From: Lachnospiraceae bacterium
GTDB taxonomy: Bacteria > Bacillota > Clostridia > Lachnospirales > Lachnospiraceae
NCBI GenBank assembly: GCA_021202465.1
Contig: JAJQCZ010000010.1
Location: forward strand, 62,001-126,000
Direction of reading: 5' to 3'
DNA: 64,000 nt
How positions within the stretch are numbered: the first letter of the stretch is position 1; the number at the start of each line of letters is the position of its first letter. The notes under the pieces were generated by a model. The model was not told the DNA's origin. It saw only the letters and a list, made by a program, of their open reading frames with translations, and did not search any database. This document shows, piece by piece, positions 38,710-47,925 of this stretch. The position numbers and the translations under genes were made by a program.

Positions 38710-38742
38710 AAATGGGAGTCTCTTTTCCGGAGGCTCCCATTT
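38710..38742 (-). terminator. Terminator after metY
   Basis: Nine-bp stem, arms 38710-38718 and 38734-38742 (AAATGGGAG/CTCCCATTT), with TTTTC at the distal end on the minus strand; 25 nt beyond the metY stop. May also serve plus-strand marR. Confidence 0.6.
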
Positions 38743-38766
38743 CACATCTCCATCTTTTGAATCACT

Positions 38767-40053
38767 CTACTTTGCTGCTTCCAGAGCCTGCTCCACGTCG
38801 GCGATGATATCCGCCGCGTCCTCGATTCCCGTGCTGAAGCGGATCAGGTCAGGACGGACACCGGCTTCCACCAGCTGTTCATCGTTCAGCTGACGATGCG
38901 TATGACTGGCGGGATGAAGCACGCAGGTCCGGGCATCTGCCACATGGGTGACAATGGCCACCAGCTTCAGGTGATCCATGAAGCGCACCGCCATCTCCCG
39001 GCCGCCCTTCAGGCCGAAGGACAGCACGCCGCAGGTACCGTTCGGCATATATTTCTGTGCCAGTTCATAATACTTATCTCCGGGCAGTCCTGGATACTCT
39101 ACCCAGCCCACCTCCGGGCGGGTCTGCAGATATTCTGCCACCTTCCGAGCGTTCTCGCAGTGCCGGGGCATCCGCAGATGCAGAGATTCCAGCCCCAGAT
39201 TCAGGATGAACGCGTTCATGGGAGACTGGCAGGTACCCAGATCGCGCATCAGCTGCGCGACTGCCTTCTGAATATATCCCAGCTTCCCGAATTTCTCGGC
39301 ATAGACGATGCCGTGGTAGGACTCGTCCGGGGTGCACATGCCGGGGAATTTCTCCGCGTGCGCCATCCAGTCAAAGTTCCCGCTGTCCACAATACAGCCG
39401 CCCACGGTCGAGGCATGACCATCCATGTACTTGGTCGTAGAATGAGTCACGATATCGGCGCCCCATTCGATAGGATGGCAGTTAATCGGCGTGGCAAACG
39501 TATTATCCACGATCAGCGGCACACCATGCGCGTGTGCAAGATTTGCAAATTTCTCGATATCCAGGACTACCAGGGCCGGATTGGCGATCGTCTCGCCGAA
39601 GACCGCCTTCGTATTGGGACGGAAGGCTGCTTCCAACTCCTCCTCGGTAGCATCCGGATCCACCAGCGTCACCTCGATGTCCATTCTCTTCATCGTCACG
39701 GTCAGCAAGTTCGAGGACCCTCCATAGATCGTCGCGGAGCTGACGATATGATCCCCGGCGCTGCAGATATTGGTGAGCGCCAGGAAGGTCGCCGCCTGCC
39801 CCGAAGAGGTCAGGACGCCGCCGACGCCGCCCTCTAATGCCGCGATCTTCGCCGCCACTGCGTCGCAGGTGGGATTGGCCAGACGGGAGTAGAAGTATCC
39901 CTCCTGCTCCAGATCAAACAGCTTCCCCATCGTATCACTGTCCTCATATTTGAAGGTCGTGCTCTGATAAATGGGAAGCACCCGGGGCTCCCCGTTGCCC
40001 GGCTTCCAGCCGCCCTGTACACAGATCGTATCTCTTGCGTAATTCTGTTCCAT
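38767..40053 (-). CDS. metY: O-acetylhomoserine aminocarboxypropyltransferase / sulfhydrylase
   Basis: PLP enzyme that makes homocysteine from O-acetylhomoserine and sulfide, the direct-sulfhydrylation route to methionine. Cys/Met-metabolism fold: Y-S-R-L-A-N-P-T-C-D, S-S-G-Q-A-A-T, D-N-T-F-A-T-P, the PLP lysine in H-S-T-T-K-Y-M-D-G-H and a C-terminal S-T-G-I-E-D. 428 residues from the second of two adjacent ATG codons, which has better spacing from AGGAGG. Methionine gamma-lyase is an alternative within the same fold but less likely given the motifs. Confidence 0.9.
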   Translation of the reverse strand: MEQNYARDTICVQGGWKPGNGEPRVLPIYQSTTFKYEDSDTMGKLFDLEQEGYFYSRLANPTCDAVAAKIAALEGGVGGVLTSSGQAATFLALTNICSAGDHIVSSATIYGGSSNLLTVTMKRMDIEVTLVDPDATEEELEAAFRPNTKAVFGETIANPALVVLDIEKFANLAHAHGVPLIVDNTFATPINCHPIEWGADIVTHSTTKYMDGHASTVGGCIVDSGNFDWMAHAEKFPGMCTPDESYHGIVYAEKFGKLGYIQKAVAQLMRDLGTCQSPMNAFILNLGLESLHLRMPRHCENARKVAEYLQTRPEVGWVEYPGLPGDKYYELAQKYMPNGTCGVLSFGLKGGREMAVRFMDHLKLVAIVTHVADARTCVLHPASHTHRQLNDEQLVEAGVRPDLIRFSTGIEDAADIIADVEQALEAAK

Positions 40054-40143
40054 CATATCCTCCTGTCTCCCGGCCGAACGCCGCGGTTCTGTTTTTTATT
40101 TACCTGAGATTCCTGTATATTTACAGAGTAAAAGTCCTCATCC

Positions 40144-40172
40144 AGTATAAGATATTTCCCCGTTTCCGTCAA
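40144..40172 (-). promoter_or_regulatory. Promoter of metY
   Basis: On the minus strand TTGACG (40172-40167), 17-nt spacer, TATACT (40149-40144), about 90 nt before the start. No SAM riboswitch or T-box structure is recognisable in the leader. Confidence 0.8.
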
Positions 40173-40277
40173 TCTGTCCGGCAAATATTGCTCTCCCCGG
40201 ACGGCGGAAAAGGATTCATATCTTTTTGTATCTCTTATATATTTTTATGCTATTTTGTATAATCTGATGTTTTTTCT

Positions 40278-40306
40278 TTGACAGTATACAAGCTTTATGT
40301 TACACT
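40278..40306 (+). promoter_or_regulatory. Promoter of fbp
   Basis: TTGACA (40278-40283), 17-nt spacer, TACACT (40301-40306), 42 nt before the start. Between the two divergent promoters lies a 6-bp inverted repeat (GTCCGG/CCGGAC) and AT-rich sequence with nothing else evident. Confidence 0.85.
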
Positions 40307-40347
40307 ACAAAAGGTTGCAGAAATATTTTTTTCCGAAAGGAGCCCTC

Positions 40348-42303
40348 ATGAGCGAAATCGATAAACACTATCTGGAAGCTCTGTCTTACCAGTTTCCCAG
40401 CATTGCCAAGGCCAGCGCGGAGATCATCAATCTCTGCTCGACGCTGCAGCTGCCCAAGGAGACAGAGCATTTCATGACAGACATTCACGGTGAATATGAA
40501 CAGTTCAATCATATCATGAAGAACGGTTCCGGCACCGTCCGCACGAAGATCGAGGACGAGTTCGGCTACTCCCTGACCAAGCAGGACAAGACGGAGCTCG
40601 CTACGCTGATCTACTACCCCAAGGAGAAGATGAATCTGGTCCGCCAGTCCGGCGTCAATATGCATGACTGGTACCGCACCATGCTGCTGCGGGTCATCCG
40701 CATCGCCAGACACGCCTCCAAGAAGTATACCCGGACCAAGGTCCGCGAATCCATCCCGGAGGAGTTCCGTTTTATCATCGAGGAATTGCTGGCGGAAGAG
40801 ACCGAATACGCCGACAAGGAGAAATACTATGACCGCATCCTCGAGGCTCTGATCCAGACCGACCGCGTCGAGGAGTGCATCTGTGCGCTGGCGCAGACCA
40901 TCCAGAACCTGGTCATCAACCATCTGCACATCATCGGTGACATCTACGACCGGGGTCCCGGTCCTCACATCATCATGGACACGCTGATGAACCTGCACTC
41001 GGTGGATATCCAGTGGGGCAATCACGACGCCGTGTGGATCGGCGCCGCCTGCGGCAACCTTACCTGCATCGCCACGCTGCTCCGCCTGACCGCGCGTTAT
41101 GCCAATCTGGATATCGTCGAGGACGGCTACGGAATCAACCTGATCCCTCTGATGCGGCTGGCGATGAGCGAGTACGCCAACGATCCCTGTACCTGTTTCA
41201 ATGTAAAGTATGACGAGAAGACCTACGACATCACCAACCTTCCCGTCGATACCAAGATGCACAAGGCCATCGCCATCATCCAGTTCAAGCTGGAGGGACA
41301 GCTGATCAAGCGCCATCCTGAATTTCACATGGAGGATCGTCTCCTGCTGGATAAGATCAACTACGAGAAGAAGACGATCATGTGCTACGGCAAGGAGTAT
41401 CCGATGGAGGATACCTTCTTCCCGACCGTGGATCCCAAGGATCCCTACGCCCTGTCGGAAAGCGAGACTCTGGTCATGGAGCATCTGCGCCACAGCTTCA
41501 TGCACAGCGAGAAGCTGCAGCGCCACATCCGCTTCCTGCTGAACAAGGGCAGTCTGTATCTGACCTACAACTCCAACCTTCTCTTCCACGGAAGCGTCCC
41601 TCTGACGGAGAATGGCGAGCTCCAGAGCGTCACCCTGGAGGGAAAGAGCTACAAGGGCAAGGCACTCATGGATGTGCTCGACAACTATGTGCGTCTCGGC
41701 TACTACCGGCCCGCGGGACCGGAGAAGGACTACGCCACAGACATCATCTATTTCCTGTGGATCCATCCCTACTCCCCGCTCTTCGGCAAATACAAGATGA
41801 CCACCTTCGAGCGCTACTTCATCAAGGACAAGGCGACCCACGAGGAACCCAAGACGCCCTATTACAAGCTGTATAACGACGAGAAGGTCATCAACAAAAT
41901 CTTTGATGAGTTCGGCCTGGACCACGAGAAGTCCCATATCATCAACGGCCATGTACCGGTGAAGCAGATCAAGGGCGAGTCGCCCGTCAAATGCGGCGGC
42001 AAGCTGCTGCTGATCGACGGCGGCTTCTCCCGGGCGTATCAGAAGACGACCGGCATCGCCGGCTACACGCTGATCTCCAACTCCTACGGACTGAAGCTGG
42101 TGTATCACGAGCCCTTCACCTCCACCGAGGATGCCATCCGCACCGGCAGCGACATCCGTTCAGAGACCTACCTGGTCGAGGAGGTCGGTCACCGGCAGTC
42201 TGTCCGCGAGACGGACAACGGGACCCGCATCCGCCAGAGACTGGCGGAGCTGAAGGCGCTGCTGGTGGCCTACCGCAGCGGCGAGATCCGCGAGAAAGAA
42301 TAA
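40348..42303 (+). CDS. fbp: Fructose-1,6-bisphosphatase, class III
   Basis: Gluconeogenic phosphatase of the Firmicutes-specific FBPase III type with a metallophosphatase core. 651 residues. Metal-binding segments H-G-E-Y-E-Q-F near residue 49, G-D-I-Y-D-R-G-P-G-P, W-G-N-H-D-A-V-W and, near the C-terminus, I-N-G-H-V-P-V-K with G-G-F-S-R. ATG at 40348 follows AAAGGAG. Codon use is strongly biased to C-ending codons, typical of a highly expressed gene. Monocistronic between its own promoter and terminator. Confidence 0.97.
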   Translation: MSEIDKHYLEALSYQFPSIAKASAEIINLCSTLQLPKETEHFMTDIHGEYEQFNHIMKNGSGTVRTKIEDEFGYSLTKQDKTELATLIYYPKEKMNLVRQSGVNMHDWYRTMLLRVIRIARHASKKYTRTKVRESIPEEFRFIIEELLAEETEYADKEKYYDRILEALIQTDRVEECICALAQTIQNLVINHLHIIGDIYDRGPGPHIIMDTLMNLHSVDIQWGNHDAVWIGAACGNLTCIATLLRLTARYANLDIVEDGYGINLIPLMRLAMSEYANDPCTCFNVKYDEKTYDITNLPVDTKMHKAIAIIQFKLEGQLIKRHPEFHMEDRLLLDKINYEKKTIMCYGKEYPMEDTFFPTVDPKDPYALSESETLVMEHLRHSFMHSEKLQRHIRFLLNKGSLYLTYNSNLLFHGSVPLTENGELQSVTLEGKSYKGKALMDVLDNYVRLGYYRPAGPEKDYATDIIYFLWIHPYSPLFGKYKMTTFERYFIKDKATHEEPKTPYYKLYNDEKVINKIFDEFGLDHEKSHIINGHVPVKQIKGESPVKCGGKLLLIDGGFSRAYQKTTGIAGYTLISNSYGLKLVYHEPFTSTEDAIRTGSDIRSETYLVEEVGHRQSVRETDNGTRIRQRLAELKALLVAYRSGEIREKE

Positions 42304-42315
42304 GCATTTTTCTCT

Positions 42316-42717
42316 TTATACAGACAGAAAGGGGACGGCGGAAAATCGCCGTCCCTTCTCTGTCTGAACATTTTCTGCTTCACCCCCTCCTGCCGACCGC
42401 ATGCTCCCTTTTCCACCTCCCCGCTTCATCGGGACGGCATACGTCGAAAAACGGACATTCTGACTCAGGTCAAAATTGTCAATCGCTTTGATCAGACCGA
42501 CACAGCCGATCTGAAACAGATCGTCCAGGTTGTTGCCGTTTCCGGCAAAGCGCTGAACGATGCTGAGCACCAGACGCAGGTTCCCCTTGATATAGGTCTC
42601 CCGGGCCTCCCGGTCGCCCTCCCGGATGCGCCGGAAGAGTTCTTCCTTCTCTTCGTTCTTCAGCAGGGGAAGCTTTGATGTATTGATACCACAGATGTCC
42701 ACCTTGTATACTGCCAT
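42316..42717 (-). pseudogene. sigG: RNA polymerase forespore sigma factor SigG, C-terminal half missing
   Basis: Late forespore sigma factor, normally about 258 residues. The first ~100 are intact and typical: V-D-I-C-G-I-N-T-S-K-L-P, L-R-L-V-L-S-I-V-Q-R-F (region 2.1), D-L-F-Q-I-G-C-V-G-L-I-K-A-I-D-N-F-D-L, and V-R-F-S-T-Y-A-V-P-M (region 2.4). After that Met the sequence is an unrelated Arg/Gly-rich tail of about 34 residues into the terminator. Regions 3 and 4, needed for -35 recognition, are not present in any frame before fbp, so this is a deletion rather than a frameshift. ATG at 42717 follows GAGGAG. Confidence 0.9.
42321..42366. terminator. Bidirectional terminator between fbp and truncated sigG
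   Basis: Arms 42321-42340 and 42347-42366 pair over about 20 bp with minor mismatch, around GAAAAT; TTCTCT on one side and T-rich sequence on the other. The arm lies within the missense tail of sigG. Confidence 0.75.
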
Positions 42718-42805
42718 AGCCACTCTCCTCTTCTTTTTCTCTCGCAGGCCCGGACAGACCGGGCTCTCTGATTATGATTCACGGATGGGCGGCAGATTAT
42801 TCCGC

Positions 42806-43546
42806 TCAGACGAAACGGACAATTTCCTTTTTCAGCCTTTTGATGATCTTTTTTTCCAGCCGTGATATGTAGGACTGGGAGATGCCCAGCACATCCGCCA
42901 CCTCTTTCTGTGTCATTTCACTGCCCTCCCGGTTATCCAGCCCGAAGCGCATCTCAATGATGGTCCGTTCCCGGGGCGCCAGAGACAGAAGCGCATCGTT
43001 CAGGAGACAGATCTCCACCTCGTCCTCCATGTTTTTCGTGATCACATCCTCGTCGGTCCCCAGAATATCAGAGAGAAGCAGCTCATTTCCGTCCCAGTCC
43101 ACATTCAGCGGCTCATCGATGGACACCTCCATCTTCGTCTTACTGTTCTTGCGCAGATACATGAGGATTTCATTCTCGATGCAGCGGGAGGCATAGGTGG
43201 CCAGCTTGATCTTCTTCTCCGGATTGTAGGTGTTGACCGCCTTGATCAGGCCGATGGTGCCGATGGAAATCAGATCCTCCACACCCACCCCTGTATTATC
43301 AAATTTCCGGGCGATATAGACGACCAGGCGAAGATTGTGCTCGATGAGACAGGATTTGGCCCGCTCCGAATGATCGCGGATCATCTGCATCAGAATCTCC
43401 CGCTCCTCCTCCGGCGACAGAGGCTCCGGCAGAATATCATTTCCTCCAATGTAGTGAATCTCCCCTCCGACCGGGAGAAGAAGACGGGTGAAGACCGACA
43501 TCCGCCGCCGGTCCCCCATGATCTGTCGTATTCCTTTTCCTGTCAT
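42806..43546 (-). CDS. sigE: RNA polymerase mother-cell sigma factor SigE
   Basis: Early mother-cell sigma factor, made as pro-SigE and activated by SpoIIGA. 246 residues: an N-terminal pro-sequence of about 25, region 2 ([33 protein letters not shown]), and region 4 HTH ([21 protein letters not shown]). The ATG at 43546 overlaps the spoIIGA stop as ATGA. A longer reading of the frame upstream is the shadow of spoIIGA. Complete, in contrast to sigG next to it. Confidence 0.95.
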   Translation of the reverse strand: MTGKGIRQIMGDRRRMSVFTRLLLPVGGEIHYIGGNDILPEPLSPEEEREILMQMIRDHSERAKSCLIEHNLRLVVYIARKFDNTGVGVEDLISIGTIGLIKAVNTYNPEKKIKLATYASRCIENEILMYLRKNSKTKMEVSIDEPLNVDWDGNELLLSDILGTDEDVITKNMEDEVEICLLNDALLSLAPRERTIIEMRFGLDNREGSEMTQKEVADVLGISQSYISRLEKKIIKRLKKEIVRFV

Positions 43547-44385
43547 TCTCTCAAGCCCTCCTCTGAAATAATCATCTGATATCTGTCTCTGCCGCTGACC
43601 GGGGTGTGTGAAATCGCTACTACCGGTTTCTCCAGATACAGTTCTTCCCCGACCCGCATGCCATCCAGTGTCACCGCCGGAAGAACACCCGCCGCACGCC
43701 CCACCGAGCGGTACGGCACAAAACGGACCTGTGCCGCCGAAATCTGTCCCAATTCTTTCCAGGCGCTCCGGCTGAGGATATGTACAGGCTGCCCGTTCCA
43801 GGGAGTCTGCAGCAGATTTCCCGTGTCCGCAAGTCCTGTGACCGTCCGTTCCCGGTGGTTCCAGATCAATGTGACCGGTACAAGCCGGTCCGTGGCGCTG
43901 CCGTGAGCGCCTTCCAGAATACGCAGAATCCGGCCTGCAGCGACGGCCGCGACAGATAAAAGCAGCACGTCGCCCGCCGTCGAGATAAGCACTGCCAGAC
44001 TGACATGTGTCTGCGAAACCGTCCACAGGCTGCACAGGCAGACTCCCATCCGGGTATTTTCTGCCAGGAAATTCAGGATGCCGGAGAGAAGAAAGGAGAT
44101 CACCCAGAAAACTGCTGCATGCAGAAGTCTGTCTCTCCCCTTTGCCTCCGGGAAAACAATCCTCTGAAGCAAAACCGGAAGCAGGAAGACAGCGATCTCT
44201 CTTCCCGGTGACCGCAGCGGAACAAATGTCAGGAAGCAGATCCCGGCGCTGCCGGCACATGCCCCCGCAAGCAGACCATATCGCCCCGGTTTCCGGCGCA
44301 GCCATCTTCCTTCCCAGCGAAGAATCTCATAGTTCAGAAGAAACTGCAGGAGAAAGAAAAGATCCGGATAAACGATTCTGTGCAT
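43543..44385 (-). CDS. spoIIGA: Sporulation sigma-E processing aspartic protease SpoIIGA
   Basis: Membrane aspartic protease that cleaves pro-SigE after signalling from SpoIIR. Five N-terminal helices are followed by a cytosolic retropepsin-like domain with the active D-T-G-N-L-L motif. The ATG at 44385 begins the family N-terminus (280 residues). A TTG 39 nt upstream is in frame but overlaps the -35 box. No good ribosome site precedes the ATG, and the predicted transcript start falls on it, so translation may be leaderless. Confidence 0.9.
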   Translation of the reverse strand: MHRIVYPDLFFLLQFLLNYEILRWEGRWLRRKPGRYGLLAGACAGSAGICFLTFVPLRSPGREIAVFLLPVLLQRIVFPEAKGRDRLLHAAVFWVISFLLSGILNFLAENTRMGVCLCSLWTVSQTHVSLAVLISTAGDVLLLSVAAVAAGRILRILEGAHGSATDRLVPVTLIWNHRERTVTGLADTGNLLQTPWNGQPVHILSRSAWKELGQISAAQVRFVPYRSVGRAAGVLPAVTLDGMRVGEELYLEKPVVAISHTPVSGRDRYQMIISEEGLRE

Positions 44386-44391
44386 GTCTGT

Positions 44392-44424
44392 ATTGTAACA
44401 GAGTCCTCTCAAAAAACCTGTCAA
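44392..44424 (-). promoter_or_regulatory. Candidate Spo0A-dependent spoIIG promoter with 21-nt spacer
   Basis: On the minus strand TTGACA (44424-44419) and TACAAT (44397-44392) are 21 nt apart. In Bacillus subtilis the spoIIG promoter is also a sigma-A promoter with an abnormally long 22-nt spacer that needs Spo0A. The -35 lies in TTTGACA, one mismatch from a reverse 0A box. Confidence 0.6.
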
Positions 44425-44450
44425 AAAAAAAGAGGCCGATGGCCTCTTTT
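44423..44450 (-). terminator. ftsZ terminator
   Basis: Seven-bp stem, arms 44431-44437 and 44441-44447, 3-nt loop, then a run of eight or more T on the minus strand that leads directly into the spoIIG -35 box. Confidence 0.88.
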
Positions 44451-44472
44451 ATATCGTAGACTTATGCGGATT

Positions 44473-44479
44473 TTCGACA
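44473..44479 (-). promoter_or_regulatory. Candidate 0A box upstream of spoIIG
   Basis: TGTCGAA on the minus strand, exact match to the Spo0A consensus core, about 90 nt upstream of the predicted start point. This is close to the distal Spo0A site of the Bacillus promoter. Confidence 0.5.
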
Positions 44480-44483
44480 GCTG

Positions 44484-45644
44484 TCAGCGCTTCAGGAAAT
44501 CAGGAATGTTGATGGTCTTCTCCTGTACCTTGGACTCCGGAACACGGAGGGGCTTGCGGGGTGTGAACGTGGGAGCCGGAGCTTCCTCACGCACAGGCGT
44601 GGGAGCCGCCGCGGCTTCCTCCCGGGCAATCGGAGCAGACTTCCGGGGCGCCGTATTGCGGGAAACATAGGCAGGATTCGCCACATCTCCGTTCACTTCC
44701 TCCAGACCGGTGGCGATCACCGTGATAGTCGCCTCATCCTGCACGTTCTCATCGAAGCGGGCACCAAAGATGATATTCGCCTCCTCGCCGGCCAGCTCCT
44801 GTACATAGCTGGCGGCCTCGTTGGCCTCGATGAGCCCGATGTCGCCGGACACGTTGATGATGACATGGCTGGCTCCGGCAATGCTGGTCTCCAGCAGTGG
44901 GCTGGACACTGCCTGCTTCACAGCCTCCAGGGCCTTGTCGTCGCCCTTGGCGGCACCGATTCCGATATGCGCGATGCCCTTGTCGGTCATAACAGTCTGC
45001 ACATCGGCGAAATCCAGATTGATCAGCGCCGGGACATTAATCAGATCCGTGATGCCCTGCACAGCCTGCTGCAGCACTTCGTCGGCTTTCTTCAGAGCCT
45101 CCGGCATCGTCGTGCGCCGGTCAACGATCTCCAGGAGCTTGTCGTTGGGGATAACGATCAGGGTATCCACGTTCTGCTTCAGATTCTCGATACCCTCCAG
45201 CGCGTTCGCCATACGAACCTTGCCTTCAAAACGGAAGGGCTTCGTGACAACGCCGACGGTCAGGATGCCCATCCCCTTGGCGATCCGGGCCACTACAGGC
45301 GCCGCGCCGGTTCCGGTACCGCCGCCCATACCGCAGGTCACGAACACCATGTCCGCGCCCTTCATGGCCGCCGCCAGATCTTCTTCACTCTCCTCCGCTG
45401 CCTTCTGGCCGATCTCCGGCTTCGCGCCGGCGCCCAGCCCCTTGGTCAGCTTCTCACCGATCTGAATGGCCGTGGGAGCCTTGCAGAGCTGCAGCGCCTG
45501 ACGGTCCGTATTGATACCGATGAACTCCACACACTCGACATCGCTGTCCACCATGCGGTTTACCGCGTTATTGCCGGCCCCGCCGATGCCGATTACGATA
45601 ATTTTCGCAGCGCTCTCGGACTCATTGATCTTTATCTCTAACAA
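44484..45644 (-). CDS. ftsZ: Cell division protein FtsZ
   Basis: Tubulin-like GTPase that forms the division ring. [10 protein letters not shown] near residue 20, tubulin signature [10 protein letters not shown], a variable linker, and a C-terminal [10 protein letters not shown] peptide that binds FtsA or SepF. The start is taken as TTG 45644 because AAAGGAGG lies 8 nt upstream; a further open stretch has no ribosome site. 386 residues. It lies 160 nt after ftsQ and is followed by its own terminator. Confidence 0.96.
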   Translation of the reverse strand: MLEIKINESESAAKIIVIGIGGAGNNAVNRMVDSDVECVEFIGINTDRQALQLCKAPTAIQIGEKLTKGLGAGAKPEIGQKAAEESEEDLAAAMKGADMVFVTCGMGGGTGTGAAPVVARIAKGMGILTVGVVTKPFRFEGKVRMANALEGIENLKQNVDTLIVIPNDKLLEIVDRRTTMPEALKKADEVLQQAVQGITDLINVPALINLDFADVQTVMTDKGIAHIGIGAAKGDDKALEAVKQAVSSPLLETSIAGASHVIINVSGDIGLIEANEAASYVQELAGEEANIIFGARFDENVQDEATITVIATGLEEVNGDVANPAYVSRNTAPRKSAPIAREEAAAAPTPVREEAPAPTFTPRKPLRVPESKVQEKTINIPDFLKR

Positions 45645-45804
45645 CTTAAAATCCTCCTTTAGTCGTTCTTCAAATCGCACTCGCACGTTACATTGTATTT
45701 GATTTACGGGAAATAATCAAGTACCGCCCGGGATTTTTTTTGTTTTTTATTCTTTTTCGTCGAAAAACGCCGCACACGCTCCCGCGCACATTTCGGTGCC
45801 GCCC

Positions 45805-46566
45805 TCATTTGAAGACGTAGGCCGGATTTTCCGCGTTGGAATCATAGGTATCCAGATACAGAGTGCCGGACCGTCCGGTCAGCTCCGGCAGGATGCTGGC
45901 CATCTCCAGCAGCTTCTCCTCCATGTCCACATAGCCTCCCAGATAGACGGAAATATCTCCAAAGACACAGGTGACATTGCCCTCGCCATCCACCTGAATA
46001 ACATCCAGCAGATAAACCAGCGCGGTTTCCTCCCCTTCCCAGGTGATTTCCTTCGTCTGCAGATACTGCGTGACATTCAGAACTTCCTGAAAGATATTCT
46101 CATCTTCCACGGGAAGCTTGTCTCCCAGAACAATATATTCCGTGGCAAGTCCTGACACCTCCGGAACATCCTCCATCTTCTCCGACGAGCTCTCCACCAC
46201 ATAGCCGTCCTGATCGAAATACAGATAGCTTCCCATCTTGCCGACACAGCCGATGATATCCTTCTCATAAACAATGATCTTCACCGAGCGGATCCCCGTC
46301 ATGATCACTGTATACTTCTCCACGAAAGGAATCTCCCGGCTCTTCCCGGTCCGTTCCCGCAGCATAAACACCAGGGGGTTCCGCGACCAGTCATCGGGGA
46401 AGAGCAGCTCCTCCAGCTCCTCCTCGGTGTACCGTTCGTTCCCTTCGATCGTCACTGACCGGATCCGCAGGCTCGCCGCGAGAGCAGCCAGAAGAATCAC
46501 CAGCACCGCCGCGACCTGCAGGGTACGGATCATCCGCCGCCTTCTTATCTGTCTGAGTTCCTCCAT
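45805..46566 (-). CDS. ftsQ: Cell division protein FtsQ/DivIB
   Basis: Bitopic divisome protein of 253 residues: basic cytosolic tail (R-Q-I-R-R-R-R), one helix at about 14-33, then a POTRA domain beginning I-R-S-V-T-I-E-G-N-E-R-Y-T-E-E-E-L and the DivIB beta domain. It connects FtsL/DivIC to septal synthesis. AGGAGG before the ATG. Located between murA and ftsZ, as in many Firmicutes dcw clusters. Confidence 0.92.
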   Translation of the reverse strand: MEELRQIRRRRMIRTLQVAAVLVILLAALAASLRIRSVTIEGNERYTEEELEELLFPDDWSRNPLVFMLRERTGKSREIPFVEKYTVIMTGIRSVKIIVYEKDIIGCVGKMGSYLYFDQDGYVVESSSEKMEDVPEVSGLATEYIVLGDKLPVEDENIFQEVLNVTQYLQTKEITWEGEETALVYLLDVIQVDGEGNVTCVFGDISVYLGGYVDMEEKLLEMASILPELTGRSGTLYLDTYDSNAENPAYVFK

Positions 46567-46602
46567 CTGGCTTCCTCCTGCCTTCTCTTTCCTCCGCCCG
46601 GC

Positions 46603-47853
46603 TCATCCGATGAGCCGGATCGCTGCGCCCAGCGCAGTCAGGTTTCTCTCAGGTTCCTCATATCCGCGTTCGATATATCTTCTCCCGGTGATGCGGCTGA
46701 CTCCGCGGGCCGCCAGAGCCGCCACCAGCAGCCCCGCGCCGCCGCGCAGATCGGACGCCGCCACGGAACTCCCCGTGAAAGACCTGACGCCATGAATCAC
46801 AGCCAGGCGGTCACAGACCCTGATGTCCGCTCCCAGCCGGTTCAGCTCCCCGGCCAGTCCCAGCCGGTTCTCAAAAAGATTCTCCCGCAGACGGCTCTCC
46901 CCCGAAGCCAGCGCCAGCAGCGGCAGAATCAGCGGCTGCATATCCGTCGGAAAACCCGGATAAGGCCCTGTCTCCAGCCTGGGAACCGGCCGAAGCATCC
47001 CCTCTCTGACCAGACGCACCCAGTCCTCCCCCTCGTCCACCCGGCAGCCCAGAAGGCGGAACACCGCAAGACTGCTTTTCAGATGCTCCGGGGGGATTCC
47101 CCGCACCGTGACATCTCCGGCCGTGGCCGCAGCCGCCGCCAGATAGGTTCCCGCCGCGATCCGGTCTCCCGGAATTTCAAAATGGCAGCCGTGCAGCGGC
47201 GCCGGCATCACCCGGATCTCCGCTGTTCCCTGCCCCCGGATCTTCGCACCGCAGGCGCCTAAGAAGTCACAGAGGATCTGCACCTCCGGCTCCCGGGCAG
47301 CCCCCCGGATGACGGTATCACCTGCTGCAGAGGCGGCTGCCAGCAGAGCCTGTTCCGTGGCTCCCACACTGGGAAAAGGAAGTGCGACAACGCCCCCTGT
47401 GAACCGTCCCACTCTGCCGCAGAGACCATTTCCCCCGGAAGAGATCTCCGCTCCCAGCTGCCGTAGCACAGACAGATGAAGCCCCACCGGGCGGCTTCCG
47501 ATGGCGCAGCCACCGGGAAAGGCGGCCCGTACCTTCTGCCGCCGTCCCAGCAGACTGCCCAGAAACAAAACCGAGGAGCGCATCCGCGCTCCCAGTTCCC
47601 GCGGCACCTCATCGCCGCACAGGGAATCCGCGCACAGAGTCAGGCGTCCGTCCGCCAGGGAGACAGAAACACCCAGGGCCGACAGGATCTCCAGACTCAC
47701 CGCCACATCGCCGATGACCGGCACATGGGTCAGGACTGTCTCCCCCTCCGGCAGCACCGAGGCCGCCAGAATCGGCAGGACGGCATTCTTAGAGCCCTGG
47801 ATGTGCAGTTCCCCCCGCAGGCGGTGTCCGCCCTCCACAATAATTTCCGGCAT
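46603..47853 (-). CDS. murA: UDP-N-acetylglucosamine 1-carboxyvinyltransferase
   Basis: First committed step of peptidoglycan synthesis and the fosfomycin target. S-K-N-A-V-L-P-I-L-A-A near residue 22 and the fosfomycin-reactive cysteine in P-G-G-C-A-I-G-S-R-P-V-G-L-H are present, so sensitivity at this enzyme is expected. ATG at 47853 follows GGGGAG and gives 416 residues, the family length. It sits where murG/murB usually occur between ftsW and ftsQ. A second murA copy elsewhere is common in Firmicutes. Confidence 0.93.
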   Translation of the reverse strand: MPEIIVEGGHRLRGELHIQGSKNAVLPILAASVLPEGETVLTHVPVIGDVAVSLEILSALGVSVSLADGRLTLCADSLCGDEVPRELGARMRSSVLFLGSLLGRRQKVRAAFPGGCAIGSRPVGLHLSVLRQLGAEISSGGNGLCGRVGRFTGGVVALPFPSVGATEQALLAAASAAGDTVIRGAAREPEVQILCDFLGACGAKIRGQGTAEIRVMPAPLHGCHFEIPGDRIAAGTYLAAAAATAGDVTVRGIPPEHLKSSLAVFRLLGCRVDEGEDWVRLVREGMLRPVPRLETGPYPGFPTDMQPLILPLLALASGESRLRENLFENRLGLAGELNRLGADIRVCDRLAVIHGVRSFTGSSVAASDLRGGAGLLVAALAARGVSRITGRRYIERGYEEPERNLTALGAAIRLIG

Positions 47854-47925
47854 GCACTGACTCCCCGCCCACATATATACTATTGTATGTAACTGCAGCC
47901 CGTTTTGTGTCTGCACTTTCCGGTT

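Noticed and set aside
40057..40347. SAM riboswitch or T-box before metY
   Set aside because: No matching stems or T-box motif; only two ordinary promoters and a 6-bp inverted repeat are seen.
42724..42805. Forespore sigma-F/sigma-G promoter before sigG
   Set aside because: Only weak partial matches with wrong spacing; the small GCCCGG/CCGGGC hairpin there has no T-run.
43547..44305. Long N-terminal extension of SigE
   Set aside because: It is spoIIGA read in another frame; the coupled ATG at 43546 is the family start.
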